From assembly GCA_964537285.1 (NCBI GenBank), contig CAZHZT010000012.1, positions 3,453 through 67,452 on the forward strand: a stretch of 64,000 nucleotides of DNA. The letters run 5' to 3'. Source of the stretch: CAZHZT01 sp964537285 (GTDB lineage Bacteria > Bacteroidota > Bacteroidia > Chitinophagales > Saprospiraceae). The notes beneath the pieces were generated by a model that was not told where the DNA came from, made no database searches, and saw only the letters and a program-made list of their open reading frames with translations. The translations under genes and the position numbers were made by a program. Below, in pieces: positions 43,355-52,071 of this stretch. The first letter of the stretch is position 1. Each line of letters opens with the position of its first letter.

Positions 43355-44323
43355 TTAAATAAGTCCTTCCTGCATCAAATCGTGCATGTGAACCATACCT
43401 ATGTACTCATCATTACGCATAACAACCAGTTGAGAAATACTATGCTTTCGCATTAATTCAAATGCTTTTACAGCTAAAGCTCCTTCATTTATGCACTTAG
43501 GTTGCCTGCTCATTATGTCTGAAGCATTTAACTGATCAAAGGAAGCGTTGTTTTTCAGCATTCTTCGAAGGTCTCCATCCGTAATAATTCCGATGAGTTG
43601 ATTGTTTTGATCAAGTACAGCAGTGGCTCCAAGGCGTTTCCCAGTCATTTCGACAATAATTTCGGAGATAGAGGCCTTCTCATTTACTTTGGGCGCATCA
43701 TGCCTGGCCACCAGGTCAGCGACCCTTAGATAGAGTTTTTTCCCAAGGGCTCCACCGGGATGATACTGCGCAAAATCTTTTGGAGAAAACCCTTTCAATG
43801 CCAGGAGGGCTGTTGCCAGGGCATCACCAAGGACCATCTGGGCGGTGGTACTGGAGGTGGGCGCCAGATTATTAGGATCCGCTTCCTGGTCAACGGGGGT
43901 ATGGAGCACAAAGTCAGCCTGCTTACCCAGGAAAGAATCGACATTAGCCACCATACCGATTAGTAAGTTACCTAAATTTTTTACCAGAGGAACAAGTACT
44001 TTAACTTCCGGGGTTTCCCCGCTTTTACTTAAGCACAGAACCAGATCATCAGGCGTAATCATGCCAAGATCACCATGTATGGCATCAGCGGCATGCATAA
44101 AAGCGGAAGAAGTACCGGTAGAGTTGAGTGTTGCAGTAATTTTTTGCCCTACCAGTGCACTCTTGCCAATACCTGTAACAATAAGTCTTCCCTTAGAGTC
44201 CGCGATTGCTTGAACACATCTAATGAATTCATTGTTAACACTCGCCGATAATAAAGACAAGGTATCTTTTTCTATTCTTATAGTGTCAAGGGCAGTTTTT
44301 GTGATAAGTTTTTCTCTATTCAC
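43355..44323 (-). CDS. kdsD: KdsD/KpsF-type arabinose-5-phosphate isomerase (SIS + two CBS)
   Basis: The 322-aa enzyme converts ribulose-5-phosphate to arabinose-5-phosphate for Kdo synthesis in lipopolysaccharide. The SIS domain (about 35-180) has RLIVTGIGKSALVGQKITATLNSTG and LCLSKSGETPE, and the linker FAQYHPGGALGKKL is the usual active-site segment. Two CBS domains follow (about 205-322, GIITDGDLRRML and GMVHMHDL). The length is normal. It lies 9 bp upstream of the DUF3142-like gene on the same strand and may be co-transcribed with it. Confidence 0.92.
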   Translation of the reverse strand: MNREKLITKTALDTIRIEKDTLSLLSASVNNEFIRCVQAIADSKGRLIVTGIGKSALVGQKITATLNSTGTSSAFMHAADAIHGDLGMITPDDLVLCLSKSGETPEVKVLVPLVKNLGNLLIGMVANVDSFLGKQADFVLHTPVDQEADPNNLAPTSSTTAQMVLGDALATALLALKGFSPKDFAQYHPGGALGKKLYLRVADLVARHDAPKVNEKASISEIIVEMTGKRLGATAVLDQNNQLIGIITDGDLRRMLKNNASFDQLNASDIMSRQPKCINEGALAVKAFELMRKHSISQLVVMRNDEYIGMVHMHDLMQEGLI

Positions 44324-44549
44324 GTTATATTTTGTTATTTTTGATTAGTTAAATTTTAATTCCTACCCCAAGACGATAAGAATAGGAAACCATTATTAAA
44401 TAATCCGTTATATTTTCGTATATTGGTCTGTATAAGCCGTTATAATAAAAAAGGATAATTATTACAGCTTTTGCAAGTCTAAATAATTCGAATCGCCTTC
44501 ACAAAAATAGCGGAAATTTCTACTCAAAGGTTTGTTTGTCATGATAGCG

Positions 44550-46739
44550 ATGAAAGAAAATTTACATGAGGCATTAAAGCAGCACTTTGGTTTCGACAAA
44601 TTCAAAGGGAACCAAGAGGCTATTATTAAAAGCGTACTGCAAGGAAAAGATACCTTTGTCATAATGCCAACGGGCGGAGGGAAATCCCTCTGTTACCAGC
44701 TTCCTGCGCTTATGCTGGGAGGTACAGCCATCATCATTTCTCCTCTGATTGCATTGATGAAAAATCAAGTCGACTCCATAAGAGGACATAGTCAAAATGA
44801 TGAAGTTGCTCACTTTCTCAACTCTTCTTTGACGAAAGCTCAGATGAAAAAAGTTAAGGAAGATATCATCGACCAAAAAACGAAGCTGTTATTTATTGCT
44901 CCGGAAACGCTTACAAAAGATGAGAACATTGAGTTCTTCAAGCAAGTAAACCTGTCCTTCGTTGCTGTTGATGAGGCTCATTGCATCTCTGAGTGGGGGC
45001 ACGATTTTCGCCCTGAATACAGGCGGATCCGCACAATGATCGATGCCATTAATAAGGACATCCCATTGATCGCGCTTACGGCCACTGCCACTCCTAAAGT
45101 AAGAACAGATATTGTCAAGAACCTGAACATGCAGTCCGAAAATGGCTTCATTGCTTCATTTAATCGCGACAACCTCTACTATGAAGTCCGCCCAAAAATT
45201 AAAAAAGAGCAGACGTTAAAAAGCATTATTCAAATCATAAAAGAGATGCCGAATCAATCGGGTATCATCTATGTTCAAAGTCGGAAATCTGCTGAAGACA
45301 TTGCTAAAGCTCTCTTGGTCAACGACATTAAAGCAGCCCCATATCATGCCGGCCTGGATGCCAAAACCAGAAGCAAAACCCAAGATGACTTCCTAATGGA
45401 AGAAGTGGATGTTATCTGTGCAACCATTGCTTTCGGAATGGGCATCGATAAACCCGACGTGCGTTTTGTCATTCATTATGATATTCCAAAGAGTATCGAA
45501 AACTACTATCAAGAAACCGGTCGCGCAGGCAGAGATGGATTAGAAGGCCGATGTATCGCTTTTTATTCTTACAGTGACATTCAGCGCCTGGAAAAATTCC
45601 TTCGTGACAAATCCGTCTCAGAAAGAGAAATGGGCTCTCAGCTCATGCAGGAAGTCATTGCCTATGCAGAAACGACCTCCTGCAGACGTAAGTTTTTGCT
45701 CCACTATTTCGGGGAAGAATACGACGATTCGAACTGCAACAACATGTGCGATAATTGCCGATACCCCAAGGAAAAAGTCGAAGTGAAAGATGAGATGAAG
45801 GCTGGCCTGGAGGCTATTGTAGGCCTAGGCGAAAATTATCCGACCAAAACAATGGTAGACTTCATTATGGGCAAAGGCACCAAAGAAATGAAGGACTATA
45901 AGTTTGATGAGCTCCCTCTTTATGGGTATGGCAAGGAAAAATCACCAACTTTCTGGAACTCTATCTATCAACAAGCCCTCTTAAATAAACTGCTCTACAA
46001 AGACATAGAGAGCTACGGCTTGTTAAAGTTAACGCATAAAGGCAGGAAATACATCAAATCTCCACATTCTTTCAAAATCCCCATCAATCACAATTACGAT
46101 ACCGTTGCAGAACAAGTGAGCGACAATAGCGGCAAAACAGCTGTTCTTGACAAAACATTGATGGTTCTTCTCAAAGACCTTAGGCGTTCAATGGCCAAAA
46201 GGCTTAATATTCCTCCTTTTGTTATCTTTCAGGATCCTTCCCTCGCGGATATGTGTATTCAATATCCTATTAGCATGAAAGATCTTTCGAATATAACCGG
46301 AGTAGGTAGGGGAAAAGCGCAGCGCTATGGAAAATCATTTGTTGAACTGATCAAGCAATATGTTGAAGAAAATGAGATCGAACGTCCAACGGACTTTGTG
46401 ATCAAACAAATTGCCAATAAATCGAAATCCAAGATCAGCATTATTCAGGCGATTGACCGTAAAATTCCACTTTACGACATTGCTTCTTCTATATCGCTTT
46501 CCATGGAAGAACTATTGGAAGAACTTGACGCCATTGTCAATTCGGGCACCAAGGTGAACATAGATTACTATCTCGAAGAATCTCTTGATGAAAATGCAAG
46601 AGAAGATATTTACGATTATTTTATGGACGCAGAATCAGACTCTATTTCTGAAGCCTATAAAGAACTTCAGGAAGATGATATTACTATGGAGGAGATCCAA
46701 TTGGTACGCATCAAGTTTTTGTCGGAAATGGGGAACTAA
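44550..46739 (+). CDS. recQ: ATP-dependent DNA helicase RecQ
   Basis: The 729-aa 3'-5' helicase acts in recombination and replication-fork repair. Motif I is MPTGGGKSLCYQ and motif II is VDEAHCISEWGHDFRPEYR; motifs V and VI are present (ATIAFGMGIDKPDVR, QETGRAGRDG). The RQC zinc cysteines are in CRRKFLLHYFGE and CNNMCDNC, followed by an HRDC domain (about 530-610, FVIFQDPSLADMC). A C-terminal extension of about 110 residues after HRDC is common in Bacteroidota RecQ. Translation may alternatively begin at ATG 44541. A perfect two-way terminator follows. Confidence 0.95.
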   Translation: MKENLHEALKQHFGFDKFKGNQEAIIKSVLQGKDTFVIMPTGGGKSLCYQLPALMLGGTAIIISPLIALMKNQVDSIRGHSQNDEVAHFLNSSLTKAQMKKVKEDIIDQKTKLLFIAPETLTKDENIEFFKQVNLSFVAVDEAHCISEWGHDFRPEYRRIRTMIDAINKDIPLIALTATATPKVRTDIVKNLNMQSENGFIASFNRDNLYYEVRPKIKKEQTLKSIIQIIKEMPNQSGIIYVQSRKSAEDIAKALLVNDIKAAPYHAGLDAKTRSKTQDDFLMEEVDVICATIAFGMGIDKPDVRFVIHYDIPKSIENYYQETGRAGRDGLEGRCIAFYSYSDIQRLEKFLRDKSVSEREMGSQLMQEVIAYAETTSCRRKFLLHYFGEEYDDSNCNNMCDNCRYPKEKVEVKDEMKAGLEAIVGLGENYPTKTMVDFIMGKGTKEMKDYKFDELPLYGYGKEKSPTFWNSIYQQALLNKLLYKDIESYGLLKLTHKGRKYIKSPHSFKIPINHNYDTVAEQVSDNSGKTAVLDKTLMVLLKDLRRSMAKRLNIPPFVIFQDPSLADMCIQYPISMKDLSNITGVGRGKAQRYGKSFVELIKQYVEENEIERPTDFVIKQIANKSKSKISIIQAIDRKIPLYDIASSISLSMEELLEELDAIVNSGTKVNIDYYLEESLDENAREDIYDYFMDAESDSISEAYKELQEDDITMEEIQLVRIKFLSEMGN

Positions 46740-46759
46740 TTCTGAAATTTGAATTGTAG

Positions 46760-46807
46760 AGAAATAAAAACCCATGGTTGCGATCGCAACCATGGGTTTT
46801 TATTTCT
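46760..46807. terminator. Bidirectional terminator, perfect 24-bp palindrome without loop
   Basis: AGAAATAAAAACCCATGG continues to a centre at GCGATCGC and repeats inverted, lying between convergent recQ (ends 46739) and the prohibitin-like gene (ends 46827). GAATTG / CAATTC extend the pairing outward to 46751-46816 with a short internal mismatch. Confidence 0.9.
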
Positions 46808-46826
46808 TTGCAATTCAGCAGGATGC

Positions 46827-47654
46827 TTACTGCCCTCCAAGTATTAATGGTAAGCCACTGTCTCCTGCTCCGACAATAACTGTTTTTGCATTACTAGAAT
46901 TTGAAAGTTTTACCGTTGCTTCAATACCTTTATCTCTAAGGATCTTATCTGTTAAACTTGCACTAATAATACGGTTTGCTTCCGCTTTACCTTCGGCTTC
47001 AATAATTTTACGCTCTGCTTCTTTGCGTTCCTGATCCAGAAGGTAGACGTATTTTTCCGCTTTTTGTTCCGCTTCAATTTTTTCCTCAATGGCGTTACGC
47101 ACTTTTTCCGGCAATTCGATATCGCGAATCAAGGTTGCGGTTAATTCAACAAAGTTTTTCTTTAGATTAGCCTCTAAGTCTGTTTGAATCAACTTCTGTA
47201 CCTCATCTCGGCGCGTAGAATAGAGCTCTTCAGGCGTAAACTGGCCTATGATTTTTCTTACTGAAGAACGCACTTCCGGACTTACCAGAATTTCTACATA
47301 CTTTTGCCCAAAGTTCTCATGCAAATCACCAATTTTGGATACGATAGGCCTAACCCGAATGGTAACATCCATATCAATATTCAAACCATTACTGGATAGT
47401 ACTGTCATAGCTTCTTCAATAGTCAGGTTCCGAATTTTATATCTATACAACGTATTCCAAGGTGCAATAAAATGAAATCCAGGCCGGTAGATATGCTCTT
47501 TATCTAAACCCCCTCCAAAACGGCGAAAAAGCACTCCCCGTTCTTGCTGTGCAAGTGTTTGGAAAGGACTACTGCCCGAAAAAGATAGGGAGATTAAGAT
47601 AAAAAAGGCTAGAAATCCGATAATTGCCCAACTTATTAACTTCGTTTGTTTCAT
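46827..47654 (-). CDS. Prohibitin/band 7 (SPFH) membrane protein
   Basis: The 275-aa protein has an N-terminal membrane helix (about 8-25) and an SPFH domain (about 35-225: QQERGVLFRRFGG, MTVLSSNGLNIDMDVTIRVR). A coiled coil is rich in Glu/Lys/Ala (EEKIEAEQKAEKYVYLLDQE). Prohibitins form large ring assemblies in the membrane and protect or regulate proteases such as FtsH. No partner NfeD or FtsH gene is adjacent. The size and domain order are normal for bacterial prohibitins. Confidence 0.9.
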   Translation of the reverse strand: MKQTKLISWAIIGFLAFFILISLSFSGSSPFQTLAQQERGVLFRRFGGGLDKEHIYRPGFHFIAPWNTLYRYKIRNLTIEEAMTVLSSNGLNIDMDVTIRVRPIVSKIGDLHENFGQKYVEILVSPEVRSSVRKIIGQFTPEELYSTRRDEVQKLIQTDLEANLKKNFVELTATLIRDIELPEKVRNAIEEKIEAEQKAEKYVYLLDQERKEAERKIIEAEGKAEANRIISASLTDKILRDKGIEATVKLSNSSNAKTVIVGAGDSGLPLILGGQ

Positions 47655-47815
47655 TATTTTTTTAATTTTTTAAACTTTAAATTTGCTTACTTTGAATTCC
47701 TTACCCATGTAAACAAGCATTTGCTTCATAAAGGTTACTTAATTTAACAGTTTCTTAATAAATATACCCCTTTTTTCTATGAATTCTTGGAATTATAGGA
47801 TAAGCACAAACTTTT

Positions 47816-47899
47816 ATTACGGTAAACGGTCAACGGAGAACGGTTAACGAGTAGTTTCCCGTTAACCGTTAACCGTTCCCCGTTAACCGTTTACCGCTA
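47816..47899. repeat. GTTAACCG-rich imperfect palindrome
   Basis: CGGTAAACGGTCAACGG and GAACGGTTAACG on the left are mirrored by CGTTAACCGTTAACCG and CGTTAACCGTTTACCG on the right. TAGTAGTTTCCCG, the last codons of the neighbouring minus-strand gene, has a near-copy at 47852. It is probably a terminator-linked repeat that grew by local duplication. Confidence 0.6.
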
Positions 47900-48736
47900 G
47901 TAGTTTCCCGTGAGAACCATTCCAAGCGGATCTCTCCCTAACAATTTTGAGAATGCAGCATATTTCTCCGGCCAGGCCTTTTTCATGCGTTCCGGGAAAG
48001 TCAAAAACAGGACTGTTGCGACTTGAAAAGGATCTGCTTCGGGCAAGCCCATATATTCCAGGATGTATTCTTGAGTGTAAGGCCCCACAGCTTCGATCAT
48101 CGGCCAGGAATCAGCTCCGATGCCTATGTCTGAAGCCGCCGGATGCTCTTCGCGGTATACTCCTGCCCATGCATAAAGGCCAATATTAAAAAACTTATCC
48201 GGCTGAAGGGTTCCGGACATCAGATGCTCCGCGGAAAAGATTAACACTCCGTCTTCTGCAAACAGCTCAACAGCATGTAAGGGTTCATAACGAGGAGTTG
48301 GAAAAGGATGAGGGTACACCACGATTTTCTCATAACTGTTCAATAAATAATCTTCCTTTCCGAAAGTCAGCATTACAGCATTGAACGCAATTATCGCTTT
48401 GACATCTTCAGGGACAGCATCTCCGACCATGGCTTTAAAATCTTTGGCGATCATAAATAAAGCCAGGCGTTTGTGAAAGAGTTTTTTCTCATTTAAAAAT
48501 AAGCGCTGATAAAAAGGGATATACTTATCCATGATATGAATTACCGGCAAATCCAGTTTTGGGGGGCGCCTTTGGTACCACCACCAATCAATTTGAGGGC
48601 TGAAGATATAAATGGCTGCCGATACCATAACGAACGGCACCATATACATGCCATAGCTAGAGTCAAACTCCCATGCTAAATACAAAAATACCAATGCAGC
48701 CAGCACAAAGGGAATCAATAGAATTCTCGAAAGCAT
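47897..48736 (-). CDS. MtfA (M90)-like protein lacking the HExxH zinc motif
   Basis: The 279-aa protein begins with two hydrophobic segments (about 3-20 and 30-48). A domain matching the MtfA/DUF980 family follows: FYQRLFLNEKKLFHKRLALFM, IAFNAVMLTFGKEDYLLNSYEKIVVYPHPF. In the family the catalytic helix reads LHExxH; at the equivalent place this protein has FNIGLYAWAGVYREEHP (about residue 180-196), so both His and the Glu are gone. It is therefore likely a non-enzymatic paralogue, perhaps binding the family's partner protein or a membrane regulator. The assignment rests on the flanking family segments. Confidence 0.65.
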   Translation of the reverse strand: MLSRILLIPFVLAALVFLYLAWEFDSSYGMYMVPFVMVSAAIYIFSPQIDWWWYQRRPPKLDLPVIHIMDKYIPFYQRLFLNEKKLFHKRLALFMIAKDFKAMVGDAVPEDVKAIIAFNAVMLTFGKEDYLLNSYEKIVVYPHPFPTPRYEPLHAVELFAEDGVLIFSAEHLMSGTLQPDKFFNIGLYAWAGVYREEHPAASDIGIGADSWPMIEAVGPYTQEYILEYMGLPEADPFQVATVLFLTFPERMKKAWPEKYAAFSKLLGRDPLGMVLTGNY

Positions 48737-48764
48737 ATTTTTTTAAATTAATTTTTAAACTTTC

Positions 48765-48795
48765 TTGTACTTTTTACAAAAACAACATACCTTTG
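48765..48795 (+). promoter_or_regulatory. Promoter of tRNA-Phe
   Basis: TACCTTTG (48788-48795) matches the Bacteroidota -7 consensus TAnnTTTG, with TTG 20 bp upstream as the -33 element. The tRNA begins 35 bp downstream, allowing a short 5' leader. Confidence 0.7.
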
Positions 48796-48829
48796 CAACC
48801 GCTTTGAAACTAAAGCAACAACCAATGGA

Positions 48830-48902
48830 GGTGCGGTAGCTCAGTTGGTAGAGCAAAGGACTGAAAATCCTTGTGTCGGCGGTTCGATTCCGTCCCGCAC
48901 CA
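48830..48902 (+). tRNA. tRNA-Phe (GAA)
   Basis: The 73-nt cloverleaf has acceptor stem GGTGCGG/CCGCACC, D-arm GCTCAGTTGGTAGAGC, anticodon loop CTGAAAA with anticodon GAA at 48863-48865, and T-arm with GGTTCGATTCC. The 3' CCA is not encoded. A promoter precedes it and a hairpin terminator follows. Confidence 0.97.
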
Positions 48903-48913
48903 CTTCCAAACTT

Positions 48914-48950
48914 AAAGGTACATAGTTTTGTTAACTATGTACCTTTTTTT
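48914..48950 (+). terminator. Terminator of tRNA-Phe
   Basis: AAAGGTACATAGTT and its exact reverse complement flank a 5-nt loop and run into a T7 tract, 12 bases after the tRNA. Confidence 0.9.
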
Positions 48951-48997
48951 ATATTTAGTAAGATGACTCAGCAGCAATGCGCGCTTTGGAAATCCAA

Positions 48998-49145
48998 AAC
49001 TAAATCACGCCGCCTCGCGGCGATATTTTCTTTGAGTGGTGCCGAAAGGGCCATTTTGCTTTACAAAATGGCCCTTTCGGCACCACTCAAAAAAGAAGTT
49101 TCGCGCCGTAGGCGCGTTTATTCTCCAAAGCGAGAATCGCTGATG
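48998..49145. repeat. R4 element with perfect 28-bp hairpin core
   Basis: The perfect arms 49031-49058 and 49064-49091 (5-nt loop) lie between CGCCGCCTCGCGGCGATATT on the left and an inverted CGCGCC / GCGAGAATCGCTG segment on the right. These flanks match 24187-24275, where no central hairpin is present. The stretch 48951-49198 contains no gene. Confidence 0.8.
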
Positions 49146-49198
49146 GCTCAAAAATCAAAAGAGCATCATCTTACTGTAGACCTTTAATCATCAAAGTT

Positions 49199-49684
49199 AT
49201 GTTTTTTTACGCTTATCTCGATACTCCAATGGGATTATTGGAAATCATGTGCAGTGAGAAAGGACTGCGTTCTGTGAAAAAAGTGGAAAAACAAGAGAAT
49301 GGCCGCTCGAAAAACGAGCTGGCAGAAAAAACCAAGCAGCAACTATTAGAATACTTTGATGGCAAAAGAGAGAATTTTGATGTACCTTTGGACTGGACGG
49401 GGGCATCTGCGTTTTACCGAAAGGTTTGGGAACAACTCCTCCGGATTCCTTACGGCCACACCACCACCTACAAGCGCATAGCGGAAACACTGGGCGATAA
49501 AAATGCCGTACGGGCAGTTGGCCTGGCAAACCGCAACAACCCTATAGCCGTTATAGTACCATGTCATCGCGTTGTAGCTAAAAATGGAGATTTGCAGGGC
49601 TACTTCTATGGCCTCGATACCAAAAGAATGCTGCTCGAACTGGAAAATCCGCTTAGCTTCGCGAGACAGGGAGAACTTTTTTAA
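49199..49684 (+). CDS. ogt: Methylated-DNA-protein-cysteine methyltransferase (O6-alkylguanine repair)
   Basis: The 161-aa protein removes alkyl groups from O6 of guanine onto its own cysteine. The active-site segment is IVPCHRVV with Cys122, preceded by the helix-turn-helix RIPYGHTTTYKRIAETLGDKNAVRAVG and followed by GYFYGLDTKRMLLELE. It lacks the N-terminal Ada domain, so it is the stand-alone Ogt type. The next gene starts 20 bp downstream and is probably co-transcribed. Confidence 0.95.
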   Translation: MFFYAYLDTPMGLLEIMCSEKGLRSVKKVEKQENGRSKNELAEKTKQQLLEYFDGKRENFDVPLDWTGASAFYRKVWEQLLRIPYGHTTTYKRIAETLGDKNAVRAVGLANRNNPIAVIVPCHRVVAKNGDLQGYFYGLDTKRMLLELENPLSFARQGELF

Positions 49685-49704
49685 ATAAAAAAAAACGGTT
49701 ACGT

Positions 49705-49917
49705 ATGAATAAGAACATGGCTTTTTTCCTGGGAACAATATTCGCTATTTTAGTCGTTCTGTTAGTGATTGCAATGGTCACTAAGCAATGGCAGGTTCTT
49801 TTTATCCTTGTCGCAGCAGTACCTATAATAATTGTTGCCCAAACCATTGGAATCCTTCAACACTCAGACCCTAAAGCCGATGAAAAAACATTTGACGATT
49901 GGTATGATAAGAAATAA
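49705..49917 (+). CDS. Small two-helix membrane protein
   Basis: Not recognised. The 70-aa protein consists of two hydrophobic helices (about 5-24 and 29-48, MAFFLGTIFAILVVLLVIAM and WQVLFILVAAVPIIIVAQT) and a charged cytoplasmic tail. It follows ogt closely. Its last 14 nucleotides, including the stop codon, are part of a perfect palindromic terminator. Confidence 0.6.
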   Translation: MNKNMAFFLGTIFAILVVLLVIAMVTKQWQVLFILVAAVPIIIVAQTIGILQHSDPKADEKTFDDWYDKK

Positions 49918-49961
49918 AAAAAGCAGCAGGCGCGCCTGCTGCTTTTTTTATTTCTTATCAT
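49904..49961. terminator. Perfect 29-bp palindrome (no loop) overlapping a stop codon
   Basis: The arms 49904-49932 and 49933-49961 are exact complements. The core AAAAAAAGCAGCAGGCG|CGCCTGCTGCTTTTTTT is a two-way intrinsic terminator, and the outer part ATGATAAGAAATAA is the end of the small membrane-protein gene and its inverted copy. Confidence 0.92.
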
Positions 49962-49976
49962 GCGAAAGTGACTAAA

Positions 49977-50048
49977 GGGTGTGTTTCATTTTGTCGCTAT
50001 TCCAAAGAAAACACTTTCTCAGGAACAGCGACAAAATGAAATACACCC
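49977..50048 (-). terminator. Hairpin after thrS
   Basis: Arms of about 27 bp (one mismatch) with an 18-nt loop that itself contains a TTCC...GGAA pairing lie immediately downstream of the minus-strand thrS stop codon. A recognisable U-tract is lacking. Confidence 0.65.
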
Positions 50049-50052
50049 GTGA

Positions 50053-51978
50053 TTAAAGGCCTGCTTCTTTTTTAAAGAAGCTTGCAAATTCCTCAATACT
50101 CATAGCTCCTATATCGCCTTCACCCTGACGACGGACGGATACGGTTTTGGCTTCCTGTTCATTATCTCCAATAATGAGCATGAAAGGAATGCGCTTAAGT
50201 TCTGTCTCGCGGATTTTTTTACCGATGGTCTCATTACGATCATCTACAAAACCGCGAATATCCTCGGCAGCAAGGGCCGTTTCTACCTCTTTCGCATATT
50301 CTACCTGCTTCTCGCCAATAGGCAAGATGGCAAACTGATCAGGGGTTAGCCAAAGCGGGAATTTACCGGCACAGTGCTCCGTAAGTACGCCAATGAAACG
50401 CTCCATAGACCCAAAAGGAGCCCGGTGGATCATCACTGGGCGGTGTGGCTGATTATCGGCCCCGGTATATTCTAATTCGAAGCGCTCCGGTAAGTTGTAA
50501 TCCACCTGGATGGTTCCCAATTGCCAGGAGCGACCAAGGGCATCCTTCACCATGAAATCCAGTTTAGGACCATAGAAAGCGGCTTCGCCGTAAGCGGTAA
50601 CCGTTCTTAGGTTTACTTCCTGGGTAGCTTCAATAATGGCGCGTTCGGCTTTTTCCCAATTCTCATTAGAACCGATGTACTTCTCCGGATTATCCGGATC
50701 GCGAAGTGAAATTTGAGCGGTATAATCCTCGAATCCTAAGCGATCAAGCACATGAGTAGTCAAATCAAGGACATTCAGAAACTCTCCTTTTACCTGATCC
50801 GGCGTACAAAAAATATGCGCATCATCTTGTGTAAAACCACGCACACGGGTTAGCCCGTGGAGCTCTCCGCTTTGTTCGTAGCGATAAACCGTGCCAAACT
50901 CCGCGATACGAATAGGCAGATCGCGGTAAGAATGCGGTTTATTGCCAAAGATTTCGCAATGGTGTGGGCAATTCATTGGTTTGAGCAAGAACTCCTCCCC
51001 TTCTTTTGGCGTGTTGATAGGCTGGAAGCTATCCTCACCATATTTGGCATAGTGGCCTGAAGTTACGTAAAGATCCTTTTTACCCAGATGAGGAGTAATA
51101 ACGGGTTGATAACCACGCTTAATTTGTTCTTTTTTAAGAAAATCCTCCAATCTTGTGCGCAGGGCTGTTCCTTTCGGCAACCAGATGGGCAATCCTGCTC
51201 CTACCCTTTCAGAGAACATGAATAATTCGAGTTCCGCGCCCAATTTACGGTGATCGCGTTTTTTAGCTTCTTCCAGTAATTCGAGGTATTCGGTGAGTTC
51301 TTTCTTTTTAGGAAAGGTAATGCCATAGAGACGAGTAAGCTGTTTGCGCGTTTCATCGCCTCTCCAATAAGCACCGGCTACCTTCATCAATTTCACGGCT
51401 TTGATTTTGCCGGTATCCGGAATATGCGGCCCTTTACAAAGATCAACGAAACTCCCTTGCTTGTAGAAGGTGATCTTCCCATCTTCCAAATCCCGGATCA
51501 GCTCAATTTTATATTCGTCGCCTTTTTCATTAAAATAATTCAACGCATCTTCCTTGGCCACTTCGGTACGCACATATTCATTTTTCTCCTTAGCCAATTC
51601 CTGCATTTTCTTTTCAATCTTGCCAAAATCCTTTTCACTGATCACATGATCACCCGGATCAACATCGTAGTAGAAGCCATTTTCGATAGCCGGGCCAATA
51701 CCAAATTTGGTCCCCGGATAAAGAGCTTCCAATGCCTCAGCCATTAGGTGTGCAGACGAATGCCAGAAGGTCGCTTTTCCATCATCATCATTCCAGGTGA
51801 GCAAGGCAATTTCGGCATCCTGATGTATAGGCCGGTTGGCATCCCAGACTTCGCCGTTGATCTTGGCAGAGAGTACGTTTCGGGCAAGGCCTTCACTGAT
51901 CGATTTGGCAATCTCCATGGCCGTTGTCCCATCTTCATATTGACGGACTTTACCGTCGGGGAATGTTATGTTGATCAT
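50053..51978 (-). CDS. thrS: Threonyl-tRNA synthetase
   Basis: The 641-aa class II enzyme charges tRNA-Thr. It has an N-terminal TGS domain (MINITFPDGKVRQYEDGTTA) and an editing domain with HSSAHLMAEAL (about residue 73). The catalytic core contains MNCPHHCEIF and RYEQSGELHGLTRVRGFTQDDAHIF (motif 2), with motif 3 in APFGSMERFIGVLTEHCAG. The anticodon-binding domain is C-terminal. The length is standard. A TAACTTTG -7 box is present on the minus strand at 52033-52026. Confidence 0.98.
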   Translation of the reverse strand: MINITFPDGKVRQYEDGTTAMEIAKSISEGLARNVLSAKINGEVWDANRPIHQDAEIALLTWNDDDGKATFWHSSAHLMAEALEALYPGTKFGIGPAIENGFYYDVDPGDHVISEKDFGKIEKKMQELAKEKNEYVRTEVAKEDALNYFNEKGDEYKIELIRDLEDGKITFYKQGSFVDLCKGPHIPDTGKIKAVKLMKVAGAYWRGDETRKQLTRLYGITFPKKKELTEYLELLEEAKKRDHRKLGAELELFMFSERVGAGLPIWLPKGTALRTRLEDFLKKEQIKRGYQPVITPHLGKKDLYVTSGHYAKYGEDSFQPINTPKEGEEFLLKPMNCPHHCEIFGNKPHSYRDLPIRIAEFGTVYRYEQSGELHGLTRVRGFTQDDAHIFCTPDQVKGEFLNVLDLTTHVLDRLGFEDYTAQISLRDPDNPEKYIGSNENWEKAERAIIEATQEVNLRTVTAYGEAAFYGPKLDFMVKDALGRSWQLGTIQVDYNLPERFELEYTGADNQPHRPVMIHRAPFGSMERFIGVLTEHCAGKFPLWLTPDQFAILPIGEKQVEYAKEVETALAAEDIRGFVDDRNETIGKKIRETELKRIPFMLIIGDNEQEAKTVSVRRQGEGDIGAMSIEEFASFFKKEAGL

Positions 51979-52025
51979 TTTTTAGCGTGCGTTAGTAGTT
52001 TTGTATTATGGCTAATTTAAGGATG

Positions 52026-52033
52026 CAAAGTTA
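52026..52033 (-). promoter_or_regulatory. -7 box of thrS
   Basis: On the minus strand TAACTTTGC matches TAnnTTTG, 48 bp before the thrS start codon. No good -33 TTTG is visible. Confidence 0.45.
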
Positions 52034-52071
52034 GTTTTTTTATGTATTTTTATGGAAATACATGGTGAAAA

